In this document: piece by piece, positions 1 through 11,960 of the stretch
Position numbering within the stretch: position 1 is the first letter of the stretch
How the letters are laid out: each line of letters starts with the position of its first letter
NCBI GenBank assembly: GCA_950106755.1
Contig: OX467087.1
Coordinates: 14,698,047-14,762,046, forward strand
Length of the DNA stretch: 64,000 bases
Reading direction: 5' to 3'
Source: Climacium dendroides
Lineage: Eukaryota > Streptophyta > Bryopsida > Hypnales > Climaciaceae
Notes under the pieces: generated by a model
The model's input: the letters and a program-made list of their open reading frames with translations, nothing else
Told to the model about the DNA's origin: nothing
Databases searched by the model: none
Position numbers and translations under genes: made by a program

Positions 1-46
1 GGCTCTCACCATGGCTCCAAGACTCACTGCACACCAACATAGCCCT

Positions 47-58
47 GCTTTGATACCA
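47..58 (-). other. Primer-binding-site-like sequence of an LTR retrotransposon
   Basis: Read on the minus strand this is TGGTATCAAAGC, one mismatch from the usual plant initiator-tRNA-Met primer binding site (TGGTATCAGAGC). It lies two bases past the TGACA-type end of the LTR at 61-1371, the classical spacing. It implies that a minus-strand element continues to the left, outside the window. Confidence 0.7.
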
Positions 59-60
59 AA

Positions 61-1371
61 TGTCGTGACCCAAATGACACCTAACATCTTCCAACAGCTC
101 CCTAGATTCATCACAACCCACTTACAGCGTCATTTGGTCATCAATCACCTAATACTGCACATGCCAAGCACACACATTGTTAATCCTCATTTCCATCTCA
201 TTTGCCAAGTCCCAGTCACCGGGACTACTAGCACACATTCTCATCGTAATACCGGACATGTCACTTAGTAACATGGGGAGGAACTTCCACCTTAATGTGC
301 AAGGTCCCATGGTGGCACTACTTACCATGGTCCTAACCGCCTTTAAGTGTCACCCCACTCCATGCTAGCCTTTTTGCATTTGTTACTCATCCACTAGAGG
401 TAACTGGCGCTCACAACTCGAGACATATCCAAGGAAGCCTAGCAAAGATTGGGACTCCACCCAACCGATGCCACAGGACACACACAAGTGTCTCATGGTG
501 CCTTGAAGGGGTGGTGAAGCCACCACCACCAACCATGAATCACCAGGACTCACTAAGGCTTCAAGAGAAAATGAGGAGGGAGACCAACCTCTCCTATAGT
601 ACTCTCTGTGGTATTTGGCAGACTCCCCCGTCCTAGGTCGAAGGAAGTCCTTGGATAACCTTGGGTTGTGGAAGACCACCCACTTCCAATCCAAATCGCC
701 AAGTTACGTCACCGTTTGGACTCCCGAACTTTCAACTGGCATAACTTTGCGCTCAGTGCTCCAAATCCAATATGAGAGCCCATTTTTGACATCTACGCGA
801 CGAGTAAATGCCGATGGACTACTCACTTGGCCCATTTCAACAAGTTCTCGCAAAGTTATGGCCCTCTAAAGATTCGGATGCATCGGAGGAGGCGTCACGC
901 CTTCACCACGGCTCTTCTTTTGGCCATAACTTTTGACTCATGTCTTAGAACCTCATAAAGCTTGTTATTCTAGGTTCCTTGTGTTCATAGCTTTCCAATG
1001 ATATGCCACATGCCATACTTTCTTGTGGGATTCATTGGGAACCCCTCACACCTAGCCTTCAAGTGTCCTAGCGCCATCGGGACCCAGTCAAATTGTAACG
1101 GCCATAACTTTTAGCTCGCATCTCCAAATTGCGCGTTCTTTGCACCATTAGAAGCATATTGTCGAGATCTTTTCAAGCATGTATGACAATCTCATGTCCA
1201 CTTCAAAACCAGGGCGCCATTGCTCCCTGTTTGATCTGTGCTTTGTTTGATCAGAAGTCTCTCCATTCTCCTTACCTAGTCTATTGCAAGGCTTGAGAAG
1301 TTATCCCCAAGGTCCTCCCTGGCTTGCGCACTAAGGTTCATTGGGCACCCCAAGTAGATAGGGGCGTGACA
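61..1371 (-). repeat. LTR, family B (about 1.31 kb), probably Ty3/gypsy
   Basis: On the minus strand the block begins TGTCACGCCCC and ends GGTCACGACA, the TG...CA ends of an LTR. A closely similar copy stands alone at 9378-10670, which defines both borders by comparison. A primer-binding-site-like sequence follows it at 47-58. A purine-rich GGTGGAGGTAAG-type tract lies immediately upstream (1372-1390), so the LTR appears to have internal sequence on both sides. The flanking pentamers differ (CCAAA and CTTAC), as expected for an LTR still attached to an element. The short open frames inside are not supported as genes. Confidence 0.8.
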
Positions 1372-1736
1372 CTTACCTCCACCAAATACGGTCGATGTCC
1401 TCATCGACATTATTTCTTGTTGGAAGCATTGAATTAAAATGGTAGCCATTGCCTTCAACACTTTCATTGCATTCTGGATAGCTAACCCTGCAATGATCCA
1501 AATACTCATTTATTTAGTTTGAATGGCTAAGTCTTCAAAGGTGGCACTAGATAAGCCCATGGTTTTGGCACCCTGGATGGCAAACCTCCAAGGACCCAGA
1601 CCTACACTAAAGGGACTTATCTATTTTGAGACTCCCTCGGTTTGCCCTCTTTTGGCTCCGAGTTACTCAGCTAGCCTATCTCATTTACTTGACTAGGAAG
1701 AACTCAAGGCTCATCAATTTCTACTTGGTTGCAACA
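1372..1736 (-). mobile_element. Gypsy element 3'-region fragment upstream of LTR B
   Basis: Non-coding or decayed retroelement sequence. On the minus strand the last ~60 bases contain a GATGAGGACATCGACC block followed by a purine-rich tract. This resembles the sequence just after the chromodomain element's pol stop (5780-5815), where a GATGAGGACATCAACC-like block and a GTGGAGGAG tract occur. It was contiguous with 5324-5812 before solo LTR A inserted. No intact reading frame is visible. Confidence 0.5.
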
Positions 1737-1741
1737 CCAAG

Positions 1742-4700
1742 TGTCGCAGCACATGGTAAGTGAAATTTCCTATTATGCTCACAAAAACCTCTTTAAAGCA
1801 AAACAAAGTGACTCTAAAGATCGAACCTAAGAGACTCTGTGAAGTGTTTTGTGTTACTAGGTGGTTTGAGGGAAATTCTCAATTCAAATACTATTCTTTC
1901 TCACTCTTTATCCTTTTTCCCAAATGTCGGAAAATTCCTTTCTATTACCGTAGGCTGATCGGTCTATGCTAATATCCGATCCAAATTAAAATCTATTCAT
2001 ACAACCAACAAGAATCCAACCGGAACTCACACTCCCGACTGGATCTTTATCACTTCATCCGAGAAACTCATTTTCCTCGGTTTCTATTCCGGTTTTGCTT
2101 AACCTCTGTTGGCACTTCAGAAGGGTCTGCCACTTGTTTTCAGAGAGGTAGGCCCTCCTCTCCTTCCGGTCTTTATAGTGACGGAAGATTCACTCAGCTA
2201 ATCTATCTTTTTATTCTAATAGGATCCGGTTTGATCTTTCACAACAAACTAGGAATGCTCCTAGTCTGTAGGTCACGCAAAAATCCCCCGTACGATCTTC
2301 ACCAACTACAACGACCTTACTGTCTCCTCATATCCGTGTGAAACTAAGGTGGCTACAAGTGTGTCCGCCCGTACCAGTACAATCTAGAGCTCTTCCGTTT
2401 ACTTCTTCAGATGACGAGACCTCTCAAGTATTCGGAGGCTAACCCAGACATCCCATCTGGTAGCTCTAGCGTAGTTTGAGAATCCTCTCTCTTACTACCT
2501 AGTTTAGCACTACCTATCTCACCCGGAATAATGAACTCCAAACCTATTGAGGTGTCTTGACTCACTTCCAATACTTACAACCTGTCCACATACACATGCA
2601 ATCACAAGAAGACACTAAGGGGAGAAGCTCTTCTCACAATCTGCTCATCTATACTCAATCTCTCTCTCTCATCCGGCTAGTCCTTGGGAAGACAAGGAAA
2701 TCAATAGAAAATACAAAGGAGACAGTATATGCAAGAAGAAGAACTCCTCGTCTCAATCTTGAGACTCAAATTATATACAAAATTTACAAAAAGCGTTCCC
2801 GAAAATCCGGCACTGATCCAGCTGAGATTTTCGGATCTGAACTTTTCCTATCTTTCCAAGATAAGGTCCGGTCTAACAAAATTTCCTATCTCTAAACTCC
2901 TAACTACCTACTCATTCTAAGGGGGTCTACCACTATCTGGAGTAGCTATAGGGGAGAGTTCACTCAAGTTTTTACTCTTATTCCCCCCTTCCAGAACTCG
3001 TTCCGGTTCTACAGGGGAAGTCACCCCTATCATCACCCGCGGAGCCACTGAAGTGGAAATTCTTTCTCCCTCCTTCTCCTTGGAGACTAGAGTCTCATAC
3101 TTCCCATCCAGGATTTCCACCTCATCGAACTCATCCGGGATCGAAATTCCGGATAGAGAGACCAATCCACTCTGGAACTTCTGGATGTTGTCCTCCAACC
3201 CTTTAGCATCTTTCCGGAATTCCTTCATGGTCTCCTCTACCTCTCCGGCAAAGTCAGCTAAGATGCGAGCAATGTAGGTACCAGAAGTTTTCTGATCCTT
3301 GTGCATTCCGTCATCAAAAAGCTTGGCTTTTGCCATCACGTCACCAGATGCTCCTACTACTGCTGTCATCCGATCGATTGCCGCCCTGGTCTCCTCTTGT
3401 AGGGACATTGCAGCCTTCATCTAATCGCGACTAGCATCCAAGTCCTTCCGGAAGGCTTGGATCTCCCCTCGCAACCGGATCAACTGCTCATCCGTCTCCC
3501 GCTGGTTGATGTTCTGCTTCAATAACCTTTTTTCTAATTCCCGAATATCATCAGGGTTGTTGATGCAGTTCGCCACGGCTTTTTAGCGCACTAGTTGGAG
3601 TACTTCCCACCAAGTCCGCCACTTCATGAAGCGTAGTGGTCTTGATCTCTCAATCTGCTCTCACTGTATTGAGAATCCGAATTAGGTCATTATACAGACC
3701 CGTCAGGTCTGTCATCTGAGACACTGGAGTGGGTCTCTGCTTGACCACCTCCACTGGCTCCTATTTCTTCGAGACAACCGGCTCCACTCTTTCCACCACT
3801 TCCGGTCCTTTGTCCTTGCGAGGCACTGAAGGAGAGCCCCTTAAACTGGGCGTCCGCTTGGTCCTCCTTCAATTGAGAGGAGCTTCCTCTTCCTCCTCTT
3901 CTTCTTCCTCTTTCCAAGCCCTCTTTTTAGGGTTTTCACCCTCCGGTTCCGGGCTATCCGGTTCTGTCTCGGATTCTTCATCCGATCTACCGCACGTCCG
4001 AAGAGCCATCTGAGCTCTCCATTCCTTGTTCTCCTCTGAAGTCAGGAGACTCTAGTCCTTGTACAAGTGGAAAAGGTAGGGGCATACCGGAGTAGCCCTA
4101 CTCTTTTCCCACATTTGAGACCAGGACATTCACCAGCGTGTGAATGTAGCCTACCCAATCCATCCTCTTTTCCCCGCTTAGGGTCCCAAAAATAGCATTT
4201 TCGATCGTGGAAGTCACCCGGGTGGGTTTTTCCGGATGTAGGATGGGCACTAGAAATTCGAGCAGCCGCCGGTGTCACGTGTTGACACAGTCTTTGATGG
4301 CGAATCCATCCTTGAGGTTGGCCGCTCCCCTGAACTTTCCGCGCACGAAGTCTCCCTTCCGACTGGCCTGCGCTGTACCGCCTTCCTCAAAGTCATAAAC
4401 TCTCCTCCAAATCTCTCGCGCCCATATGGGCGGAGCCAATTGAAGGGAGTTATCAAACTGGTTAGGGGCTCCTTCTGTGAGCTCCCTAACTATGGCTTTA
4501 CTCTGGAAGCCCTAGGGTTTTCCAAATAAACCCGCACATCCTATGGCAGAGAGATCTTCCATTAACTCCGCTCTCTCCCGCTCGTTACTGGGCTCTAAAG
4601 GCGCCACCTTTCTCACCCTGATTTCTATTTTGTGTGCACTCGTCTGGCCCTGATTTCTACCGCGCTTTAACTGTAGCATCCGTCTCCTCTCCAAATCACT

Positions 4701-5318
4701 ACCTCACTTCTCTCCTGGCCACACGTCTCGTTTCCTCACAATTCACTTCTCGGCTTCAATCGAGCTATCTCCTGTGCCAATCTTCACGCAGATTCTCGCA
4801 GCGCTCACTCGTCCTCAATCGGCCGCTCTTAAAGATACGCAATCAACTCTTCTCCTCACTTAGCGCAAAGGAACCTCAATCACTCGCGTAGAAGAAACAG
4901 ATTTACAGAAGCTTACATCCTCACAAACACCTTCACTCCTACAAAATCCAGAAATTCACAACACACTCACGCGCTTTCATAGACAGAAATCACTGAGAGC
5001 GTGGTAGGTACGTGAGCACTCCCAAGTACAAATGACAGCCCAAACCCTAAAGTAGTCTCTTTTGTACCCTAGAAACCCATTACTTTTTTCCAATTTTTCG
5101 GGTGCAGATCCCAGATCCATTCTTTCGGTCATGAGACTAGACCGGATTCATTTCCGACATCCGTTCCGCTCCATATTCCGGTTCATTCAGGGCTTACTTC
5201 CATAGTCTTCCTAACTTTTAGCTTATCCTTTTTTTCTGTACCAATCTGGGTATAATTTTCCGGATTTCGTATTTCAAAATACGATAGAGGAAAAAAATCA
5301 AAAAGTTAGGTTGCGACA
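1742..5318 (-). mobile_element. Solo LTR, family A (3.58 kb, coding-capable LTR)
   Basis: The block starts TGTCGCAGCA and ends GGTTGCGACA, so it has inverted TGTCGCA/TGCGACA tips. It is bounded by a perfect 5-bp duplication CCAAG (1737-1741 and 5319-5323). The same 3.57 kb sequence (nested insert removed) recurs at 7775-12642, directly downstream of a gypsy pol and purine tract; that is the position of a 3' LTR. This copy has no internal region, so it is a solo LTR left by LTR-LTR recombination. It sits in the 3' region of the chromodomain element. Confidence 0.8.
2917..4694 (-). pseudogene. Decayed LTR-encoded protein (family A, copy 1)
   Basis: The minus strand reads through a series of frame-broken segments that match the family A copy at 8949-11960. 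In order they are: a charged N-terminal part near 4694-4512; a segment with motifs KGDFVRGKF, RRLLEF.VPILHPE and CPYLFHLY (about 4450-4050); a very acidic stretch of glutamates (around 3890); and a helical C-terminal region (3420-2917) beginning MKAAMSLQEETRAA. Frames change several times and there are internal stops. I do not recognise the protein securely. The general look (globular part, acid run, coiled-coil-like tail) is compatible with a gag-like or plant transposon-associated protein, but this is inference. The gene lies wholly inside an LTR. Confidence 0.5.
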
Positions 5319-5323
5319 CCAAG

Positions 5324-5812
5324 ACCCCTCTCAAACACTTAAGTTATCAAGTGATGAACTTTACAAACCTAGAGATAGTGCCAAGTCCCGCTCGACTTGT
5401 CCTTTGAGTACTCTCCCGAGACATGGATGATCAATCCATGTGTAGACAATGGTCCACACCCAAAGGGCACTTTTGTAAGCCCGTGACACTATCTTGCTCT
5501 TGCCCAAGCAAGTCCTAAGCTTGAAAGTCAAAAGGGTTAGGTCCCTTGCAACTTTCAAGCCAAGGCCCCTAGTTTGCAACATTCTCAAAATTGATTTACG
5601 TATCATTCCATCTTCTTCTACTGAACCAATCATCAATGAAACTAGGACTCATCTCATAGTACTAATGCCAATCAAGAGCTAACTTACATACAAGAAGTCA
5701 TTTCCAACATTGCAACTTTATTTCAAAACAAGTACACAATAGACAAGCGCATAAATGCACTGTTTACACAAGTGTTGTATTTCTCCTCCACTAACAAAGG
5801 TTGATGTCCTCA
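5324..5812 (-). mobile_element. 3' untranslated region of the chromodomain gypsy element
   Basis: This lies directly after the pol stop codon on the minus strand and shows the GATGAGGACATC block, a GTGGAGGAG purine tract and an AATAAA-like signal near 5720. No protein is supported. The border to the chromodomain element's own LTR could not be fixed by eye because solo LTR A interrupts the region. Confidence 0.45.
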
Positions 5813-7774
5813 TTAACTCCTACGCAGCTTTTTGTTGGATTGTCTACTTTGTTCAAATCGATCCACCACCTCCTTTGCATGAACCATATCTTTGGCATTC
5901 ACCCAAGTTGCTTCCTTTTCATGATACCTCCGCCATTTCACTAAGTATTCTTTGCCCCTCTTTTTAGTGTTTCTACTCTTGAGAATCCCTTCCACCTCAT
6001 ACTCAAGGTATTCCCCAACTAACTCAGGGAGAGGCCACAACACTTGCTTGCGTTCCGATCTTAAGGTATCCTCATGATATGGCTTCAACAATGAAACATG
6101 AAAAGTTGGGTGCACCTTGATTTCTTGTGGCAATTCTAACTTATAAACATCCTCAAACAACCGCTCAGCAATGACGAAGGGACCTGCATATTTGGCCATG
6201 AACTTGGGTGTTAGTCCTTCTGGCAATGTGAAGTTCTTCACATTCAACCACACCTTTTGTCCCACAGCATATTCCACATGGCGTCTCCCTTGGTTCACTT
6301 GTTTGATGTATCTCTTTTGTGTTTTGTCTAAATGCAACTTAATCTTCTCAAGCATAACTTCTCTATGGACAACAAAGTCTTCTGCAACTTGACTTCTTTC
6401 AAACTTTGATTGCAACCCTTCCAAGGCAAGGTTAGTAGGCATAAGTGGCTCCACACCATAAGCCACTTTGAATGGCGATTCTCCTGTAGCTGCATGTTTG
6501 GCTTTGTTGTAACTAAACTCATCCAAAGCCAAACACTTTGTCCAATTACTTTGGTCAGCACTCATATAGTTTCTAAGGTATTGATTCAAAACCCCATTCA
6601 CCCTCTCTGTTTGCCCATCTGTTTGAGGATGAAACGCCGTGCTAAATAAAAGCTTGGTCTTCATTTTCCTAAACAAGTGCCTCCAAAATGCACTTGTGAA
6701 TTTAGGATCTCTATCAGAGACAATCACCCTAAGCAATCCACTATGCCTCCACCAAATGTTGAAAAAGAGTGTGGTTGTTTGAAATGCAGTTGCCACTCCT
6801 ATTGTTGGCGCCATCCTAGCCAACTTGCTAAATCGATCTACCACTACGAAGATGGCATCAAACCCTTATGACTCCGTTAAGCTAGTGATGAAGTCCATGG
6901 AAATACATTCCCATGGACCATTTGGAATGGGCAAAGACTTAAGTAACCCAACTTGTTTTTGATATGAAGCTTGGTTGGCTTGACAAGTAACACAAGTCTT
7001 TACATAATGTGCAATGTCTTCTTTCATTCCAGGCCAATAGAACCTCTTAGCCACAAAACTTATGGTGGCTTTCTCACCTCTATAACCTGCAAGAGGCTTG
7101 TCGTACTCCTCCTTCAAGACTTGCAACCTCATTTTGCCTTTGGAGACATACACCCTACCTTGCTTGAATTTGATTAAGCCTTGGTGTAATCGAATCCCCT
7201 TTACTTTCTTGCCAACCCTAAAATTACTTAGGAACTTTTGAACCTCTGGATCTTTCATGTAAGCCTCCCTTATTCTCCTAGCTAAGTCACTTTCCCCCTC
7301 ATATATTAACCTTAGTATTTGAGTAGAACTTGGTTTGAACTCATCCTTTCGGCTAAGGGCATCGGACACCACATTTTCTTTACCCGGTATGTGAATCAAG
7401 TCCACATTCATAAGAGCCATGGTGTCATACCACCTCAATTGCTTAGCTGTCACTCTAGCCTGGCTCTCAAAATACTTCAATGACATATTATCGGTGAACA
7501 CCTTGGTTTGATGAAGACCAAGGTAATGTTGCCATGTCTTCAAACAATGCACCACTGCAAACATCTCCTTTTCATGTGTTGGCCATTTGGTTTGGGTCCC
7601 ATTCAACTTCTTGCTTTCAAAAGCAATGGGCCTCCCACCTTGCATCAACACTCCCCCAATTGCAAAATCACTTGCATCCGTGTGTATCTCAAAAGGTTGA
7701 TCAAACTAAGGGAACTTCAACACTGGATGAAAAAAAAGTTTGGCCTTGAGCTCCTCAAAAGCTTGCTCACATGG
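5813..7774 (-). pseudogene. Ty3/gypsy chromovirus pol fragment: RNase H, integrase, chromodomain
   Basis: This is the C-terminal half of a retrotransposon polyprotein. From the 5' side it shows: the end of the RT connection and RNase H (CEQAFEELKAKL, then IHTDASDFAIGGVL, FTDN, PGKENVVSDALSR); the integrase zinc finger (CVTCQANQ); the DDE core (SDRDPKFTSAFW, FHPQTDGQTERVN); a GPF-type module (YAGPFVI); and a chromodomain (YEVEGILKSR, EYLVKWRRY, EATWV; about 5840-5990). Two in-frame stops are visible, one near 7708 after HPVLKFP and one near 6870 between MDFITSLTES and the integrase core; otherwise the frame is open. The reverse transcriptase is missing because family A LTR sequence abuts at 7775. 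Chromodomains in this group direct integration to heterochromatin. Family assignment is firm; the copy is inactive. Confidence 0.92.
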
Positions 7775-8948
7775 TGTTGCAACACAAGGTAAGTGAAATT
7801 CCCTATTATGCTCATAAAACCACTTTAAAGCATAACAAAGTGACTCTAAAGATCGAACCCAAGAGACTCTATGAAGTGTTTCGTGTTACTAGGTGGTTTG
7901 GAGTAATTCTCAATACAAGTACTCTTCTTTCTCCCCGTTTACCCTTTTCCCCCCAAAACTGGACAACCCCTTTTTATTACCATCTACTAATCCGGACTAT
8001 GCTACTACCCGGTCCAAATTAGAATCCATTCACATAACCAACTAAAACCCAGCCGGAACTCACACACCCGACTAGATCTTCATTACTATGCCTGAGGGCC
8101 TCATCCTCCTCGGTTTCCGTTCTGGTTTCGCTTAACCTCTGTTGGCACTTCAGAGGGATCTGCCACTTGTTTTCAGAGAGGTAGGCCCACCTCTCCTTCC
8201 GGTCTTTATAGTGACGGAAGATTCACTCAACTAGTCTAACTCCCTATTCTAACAGGATCCGATTTGATCTTTCACAACAAACCAGGAATGATCCTTGCCT
8301 GCAAGTCACACAAAAATCCCCCGTACGATCCTTTCCAACTACGACCTTAATGCTTTCTGAGATTTGTGCGAAACTAAGGTGGCTAAAGGTGTGTCCACAT
8401 GTACCAACGCAACCTAGAGTTCTTTTGTTTACTATTTCAGATGGTAAGACCTCTCAAACGATCGGATGCTAACCTAGATATCCCATCTGGTAACTCTAGC
8501 ACAGTTGAGAATTCCCTCTCTTACTGCCTAGCCTAACACTAGCTATCTCACTCGGAATAATGAACTTTAAATCTACTGAGGTGTCCTGACTCACTCCCAA
8601 CGCTTACAACTTGTTCACATGCACTTGCAATCACAAGAAGACACCAAGGGAAGAAGCTCCTCTTACAATCCACTCATCTGTACTCAATCTCTCACTTCCT
8701 CATCCGGCCAGTCCTTGGGAAGACAAGGAAAACAATAAAAATACAAAGAAGACAACATATGTAAGGAAAGAAAAACTCCTCGTCTCAGTCTTGAGACTTA
8801 AATTATATACAGAATTTACAAAAAGTGTCCCTGGAAATCTGGCACTGATCTGGCCGAGATTTTTGGATCTGAACTTTTCCTACTTTTCCAAGATAAGGTC
8901 CAGTCTAACAAAATTCCCTACTTCTAAATTCCTAACTACCTACTCTTC

Positions 8949-9377
8949 CTATGGAGGTCCACCACTGTCAGGAATAGCCATGGATGAGAGTTCACTCAAA
9001 TTCTTATTCTTATTTCCTCCTTCCGAAATGTGTTCCGGTTCCACAGGGAAGGTTGTCCCTGTTGTCGGCTCTGGAGCTCCTGACGCAGAAGCTACCCCTC
9101 CTACCTTCTCTTTAGAGACTGAAGTCTCAAACTTACCCTCCAGGATCTCCAAGTCATCTACATCATCTAGGATTGAAATCTCGGATAGGGAGATTTGCTC
9201 ACTCTGGAATTTCTGGATGCTCTCCTCTATCCCCCTAGCATCCTTCCGGAACTCCTTCATGGTGTCTTCTACTCCCTAGCGAAGTCGGCGAGGATGTGGA
9301 ATCCGGGTTCCAGATGGCTTTTGGTCCTTGTGCACTCCCTCGTCAAACAATCTGGCCTTCGCCATCACCTCTCTGGA
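8949..9377 (-). pseudogene. C-terminal part of the LTR-encoded protein (family A, copy 2)
   Basis: The minus strand carries a readable segment starting MKEFRKDARGIEE. It aligns with the C-terminal part of the copy at 2917-3420 (same helical, charged sequence, ending in a proline-rich PDSGGPP-like tail). It is separated from the rest of the gene (10671-11960) by the nested solo LTR at 9378-10670. Function unknown. Confidence 0.45.
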
Positions 9378-10670
9378 TGTCGCAACCCAAGTAACACCTA
9401 ACAGCTTCCAACAGCTCACTAGGTTCACTCCAACCCACTTACAACGTCACTTGGTCACCAACTGCCAAACACTGCACATGCCAAACACCCACAGTGTTAG
9501 TCCCCATTTCCAACTCATTTGCCAAGTTCCAGTCACCGGGACTACTAGCACACACTCCCATCGTGGCACCGAGCATGTCACTTAGTAACATGGGGAGGAA
9601 CTTCCACCTTAATGTGCAAGGACCCATGGTGGCACTATTCACCATGGTTCTAACCGCTTTTAAGTGTCACCCCACTCCATGCTAGTCCTTTTTTGCATTT
9701 GCTACTCATCCACTAGAGGTAACCGGCACTCACAATTCAGGACACATCCAAGGAGGCCTTGCAAGGAGCGGGACTCCACCCAACCGATGCCACGGGACAC
9801 ACACAAGTGTCCCATGGTGCCTTGAAGTGGTGGTGAAGTCACCACCAACAACCATGAGTCACCGGGACTCACCAAGGCTTCAAGAGGAAGTGAGGAGAGA
9901 GACCAACCCCTCCTATAGTACTCTCTGTGGTATTCGACAGATTCCCCCATCCTAGGTCGAAGGAAGTCCTTGGATAACCTTGGGTTGTGGAAGACCACCC
10001 ACTTCCAATCCAAATCGCCAAGTTACGTCACCGTTTGGACTCCCGAACTTCCAACCGGCGTAACTTTGCGCTTAGAGCTCCAAATCCAACATGCGAGCCC
10101 ATTTTGGGCATCTACGTGACGAGTAGATGCCTATGAACTGATCACTCGTCCCATTTGGACAAGTTCTCACAGAGTTATGGCCCTCTAAAGATTCAGATGC
10201 ACCGGGGGAGGCGTCACGCCTTCACCACGGCTCTTCTTTTGGCCATAACTTTTGACTCATGTCTTAGAACCTCGTAAAGCTTGTCATTCTAGGTTCCTTG
10301 TATTCATAGCTTTCCAATGATATGCCACATGCCATACTTTGTTGTGAGATTCTTTGAGAACCCCTCACACCTCGCCCTCAAGTGTCCCGGCGCCAACAGG
10401 ACCCAATCAACTTTTAGCGACCATAACTTTTAGCTCATAACTCCAAATTGCACGTTCTTTGCACCATTAGAAGAGTATTGTCAAGAGCTTTCCAAGAATG
10501 TGTGACACTCTCATGTCCACTTCAAAACCAGTGCGCTATTGCGCCCTGTTTGATCGGGAGTCTCTCCATTCTCCCTATCTAGTCTATTGCAAGGCTTGGG
10601 AAGTCACCCCCAAGGTCCCCCCTTGCGCACTAAGGTTCATTGGGCACCCTTGGTAGATAGGGGCGTGACA
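9378..10670 (-). mobile_element. Solo LTR, family B, nested in LTR A
   Basis: It starts TGTCGCAACCC and ends GGGGCGTGACA. It is flanked by CTGGA (9373-9377) and CCAGA (10671-10675), a 5-bp target duplication with two transitions. It aligns end to end with the LTR at 61-1371. Comparison with the uninterrupted LTR A at about 3350 shows exactly where it inserted. No internal retroelement sequence remains. Confidence 0.85.
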
Positions 10671-11960
10671 CCAGATGCCTCCATCACCGTGGTCATCTGC
10701 TCAACCGCCGCCCTGGTTTCCTCCTGTAGGGACATGACAATCTTTATCTGCTCCCGATTAGACTCCAGATTCTTCCGGAGAGACTTGTATCTCCCCTCGC
10801 AATTGGATCGCCAACTCGTCCATCTCTCGCAGGTGTATATTCTGCGTCAGCACCTGATCTTCTAATTCTCAGACCACATCCGGGTTGCTGATGCAGTTCG
10901 CCACTGCTTCCGGAAGCGCGCTATTTAGGGTACTCCCCACCAAATCTGCCACTTCGCGGAGTGTAGTGGTCTTCACCTCCCAATCCGCTCTCATCGTATT
11001 GAGAATCTGGATTAGGTCGTTGTACGGACCCGTCAGATCCGTCAACTGGGTCATTGGAGCGGTCCTCGGCTTGCTCGCCTCCACTAGCTCCTCCTTCCTT
11101 CGAACAACCGGTTCCTCTTTATCCATTGGTTCCGGCTCCTTGTTTATTAGAAGAATGGAAGGAGAACCCCTTAGGTTAGGAGTTCGCTTAAACCTTCTCC
11201 TTGTGAGGAGGACTTCCTCTTCCTCCTCTTCCTCCTCTTCCTCCAACTCCAGGGCCTTCTTCCTCGGGTTTTCACCCTTGTCTTCCGGCTCTAGACTATC
11301 CGATTCGGTCTCGGATCCTTCCTCATCCGATCCTCCGAATTTCCAGAGAGCCATCTACGCTCTCCACTCCTTGTTCTCCTCCGCGGTTAGGAGGTTCTGG
11401 TTCTGGTATAGGTGGAAAAGGTAGGGGCATATCGGAGTAGCCCTACTCTTACCCACATTTGTTACCAGGCCATTCACCAGTCCCTGTACAAAGCTTTCCC
11501 AGTCCATCTTCTTCTCTCCGCTCAACGCTCCGAAGATGGCATTCCCAATCGTGGAAGTAACCCGCATAGGCGTTTCCGGATGCAGGATCGGTACCACAAA
11601 CTCCAACAATCGACGGTGTCGCAAGTTGACGCAATCCTCGATGGCGAATCCGTCCTTGGGATTGATTGCTCCCTTGAACTTCCCCCGCACGAAATCTCCC
11701 TTCCGGGTCGCCTGCGCCGTGTTGTCCTCAGCAAACTCATACACTCCTCTCCAGATTTCTCGCGTCCACATGGACGAAACTGGCCGGATGGAGTTGTCGA
11801 ATTGGTTAGGGGCTCCTTTTAATCTTTTATAAGCTCCCTAACTATGGCTTCGTTCCGGAAGCCCTAGGGTTTCCCGTAAAATCCTGAACACCCCATGGCA
11901 GAGAGATCCTCCATCAGCTCCGCTTTCTCCCGGTTGCTACTAGGCTCTAAAGGCGCCACC
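10671..11960 (-). pseudogene. N-terminal part of the LTR-encoded protein (family A, copy 2)
   Basis: Two long segments are open on the minus strand: 11771-11355 (MWTREIWRGVYEFAEDN onward, with KGDFVRGKFKG, HRRLLEFVVPILHPE, CPYLFHLYQ) and 11354-10869 (starting MALWKFGG, with a run of glutamates, then a predicted helical region with repeated hydrophobic residues). A frame change near 11820 and a stop joining to the segment at 11960-11880 indicate decay. The sequence is better preserved here than in copy 1. It corresponds to the same unknown protein, coded within the LTR. It is possibly gag-like, but I see no CCHC zinc knuckle. Confidence 0.5.

Noticed and set aside
61..1371. Short open frames inside LTR B as genes
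   Set aside because: None is conserved as protein in the second LTR B copy beyond what DNA similarity gives, and none has a domain.
1742..5318. Family A as a stand-alone DNA transposon with TGTCGCA tips
   Set aside because: The TG...CA ends and 5-bp duplication also fit an LTR, and the second copy directly follows a gypsy integrase and purine tract, which is the 3' LTR position.
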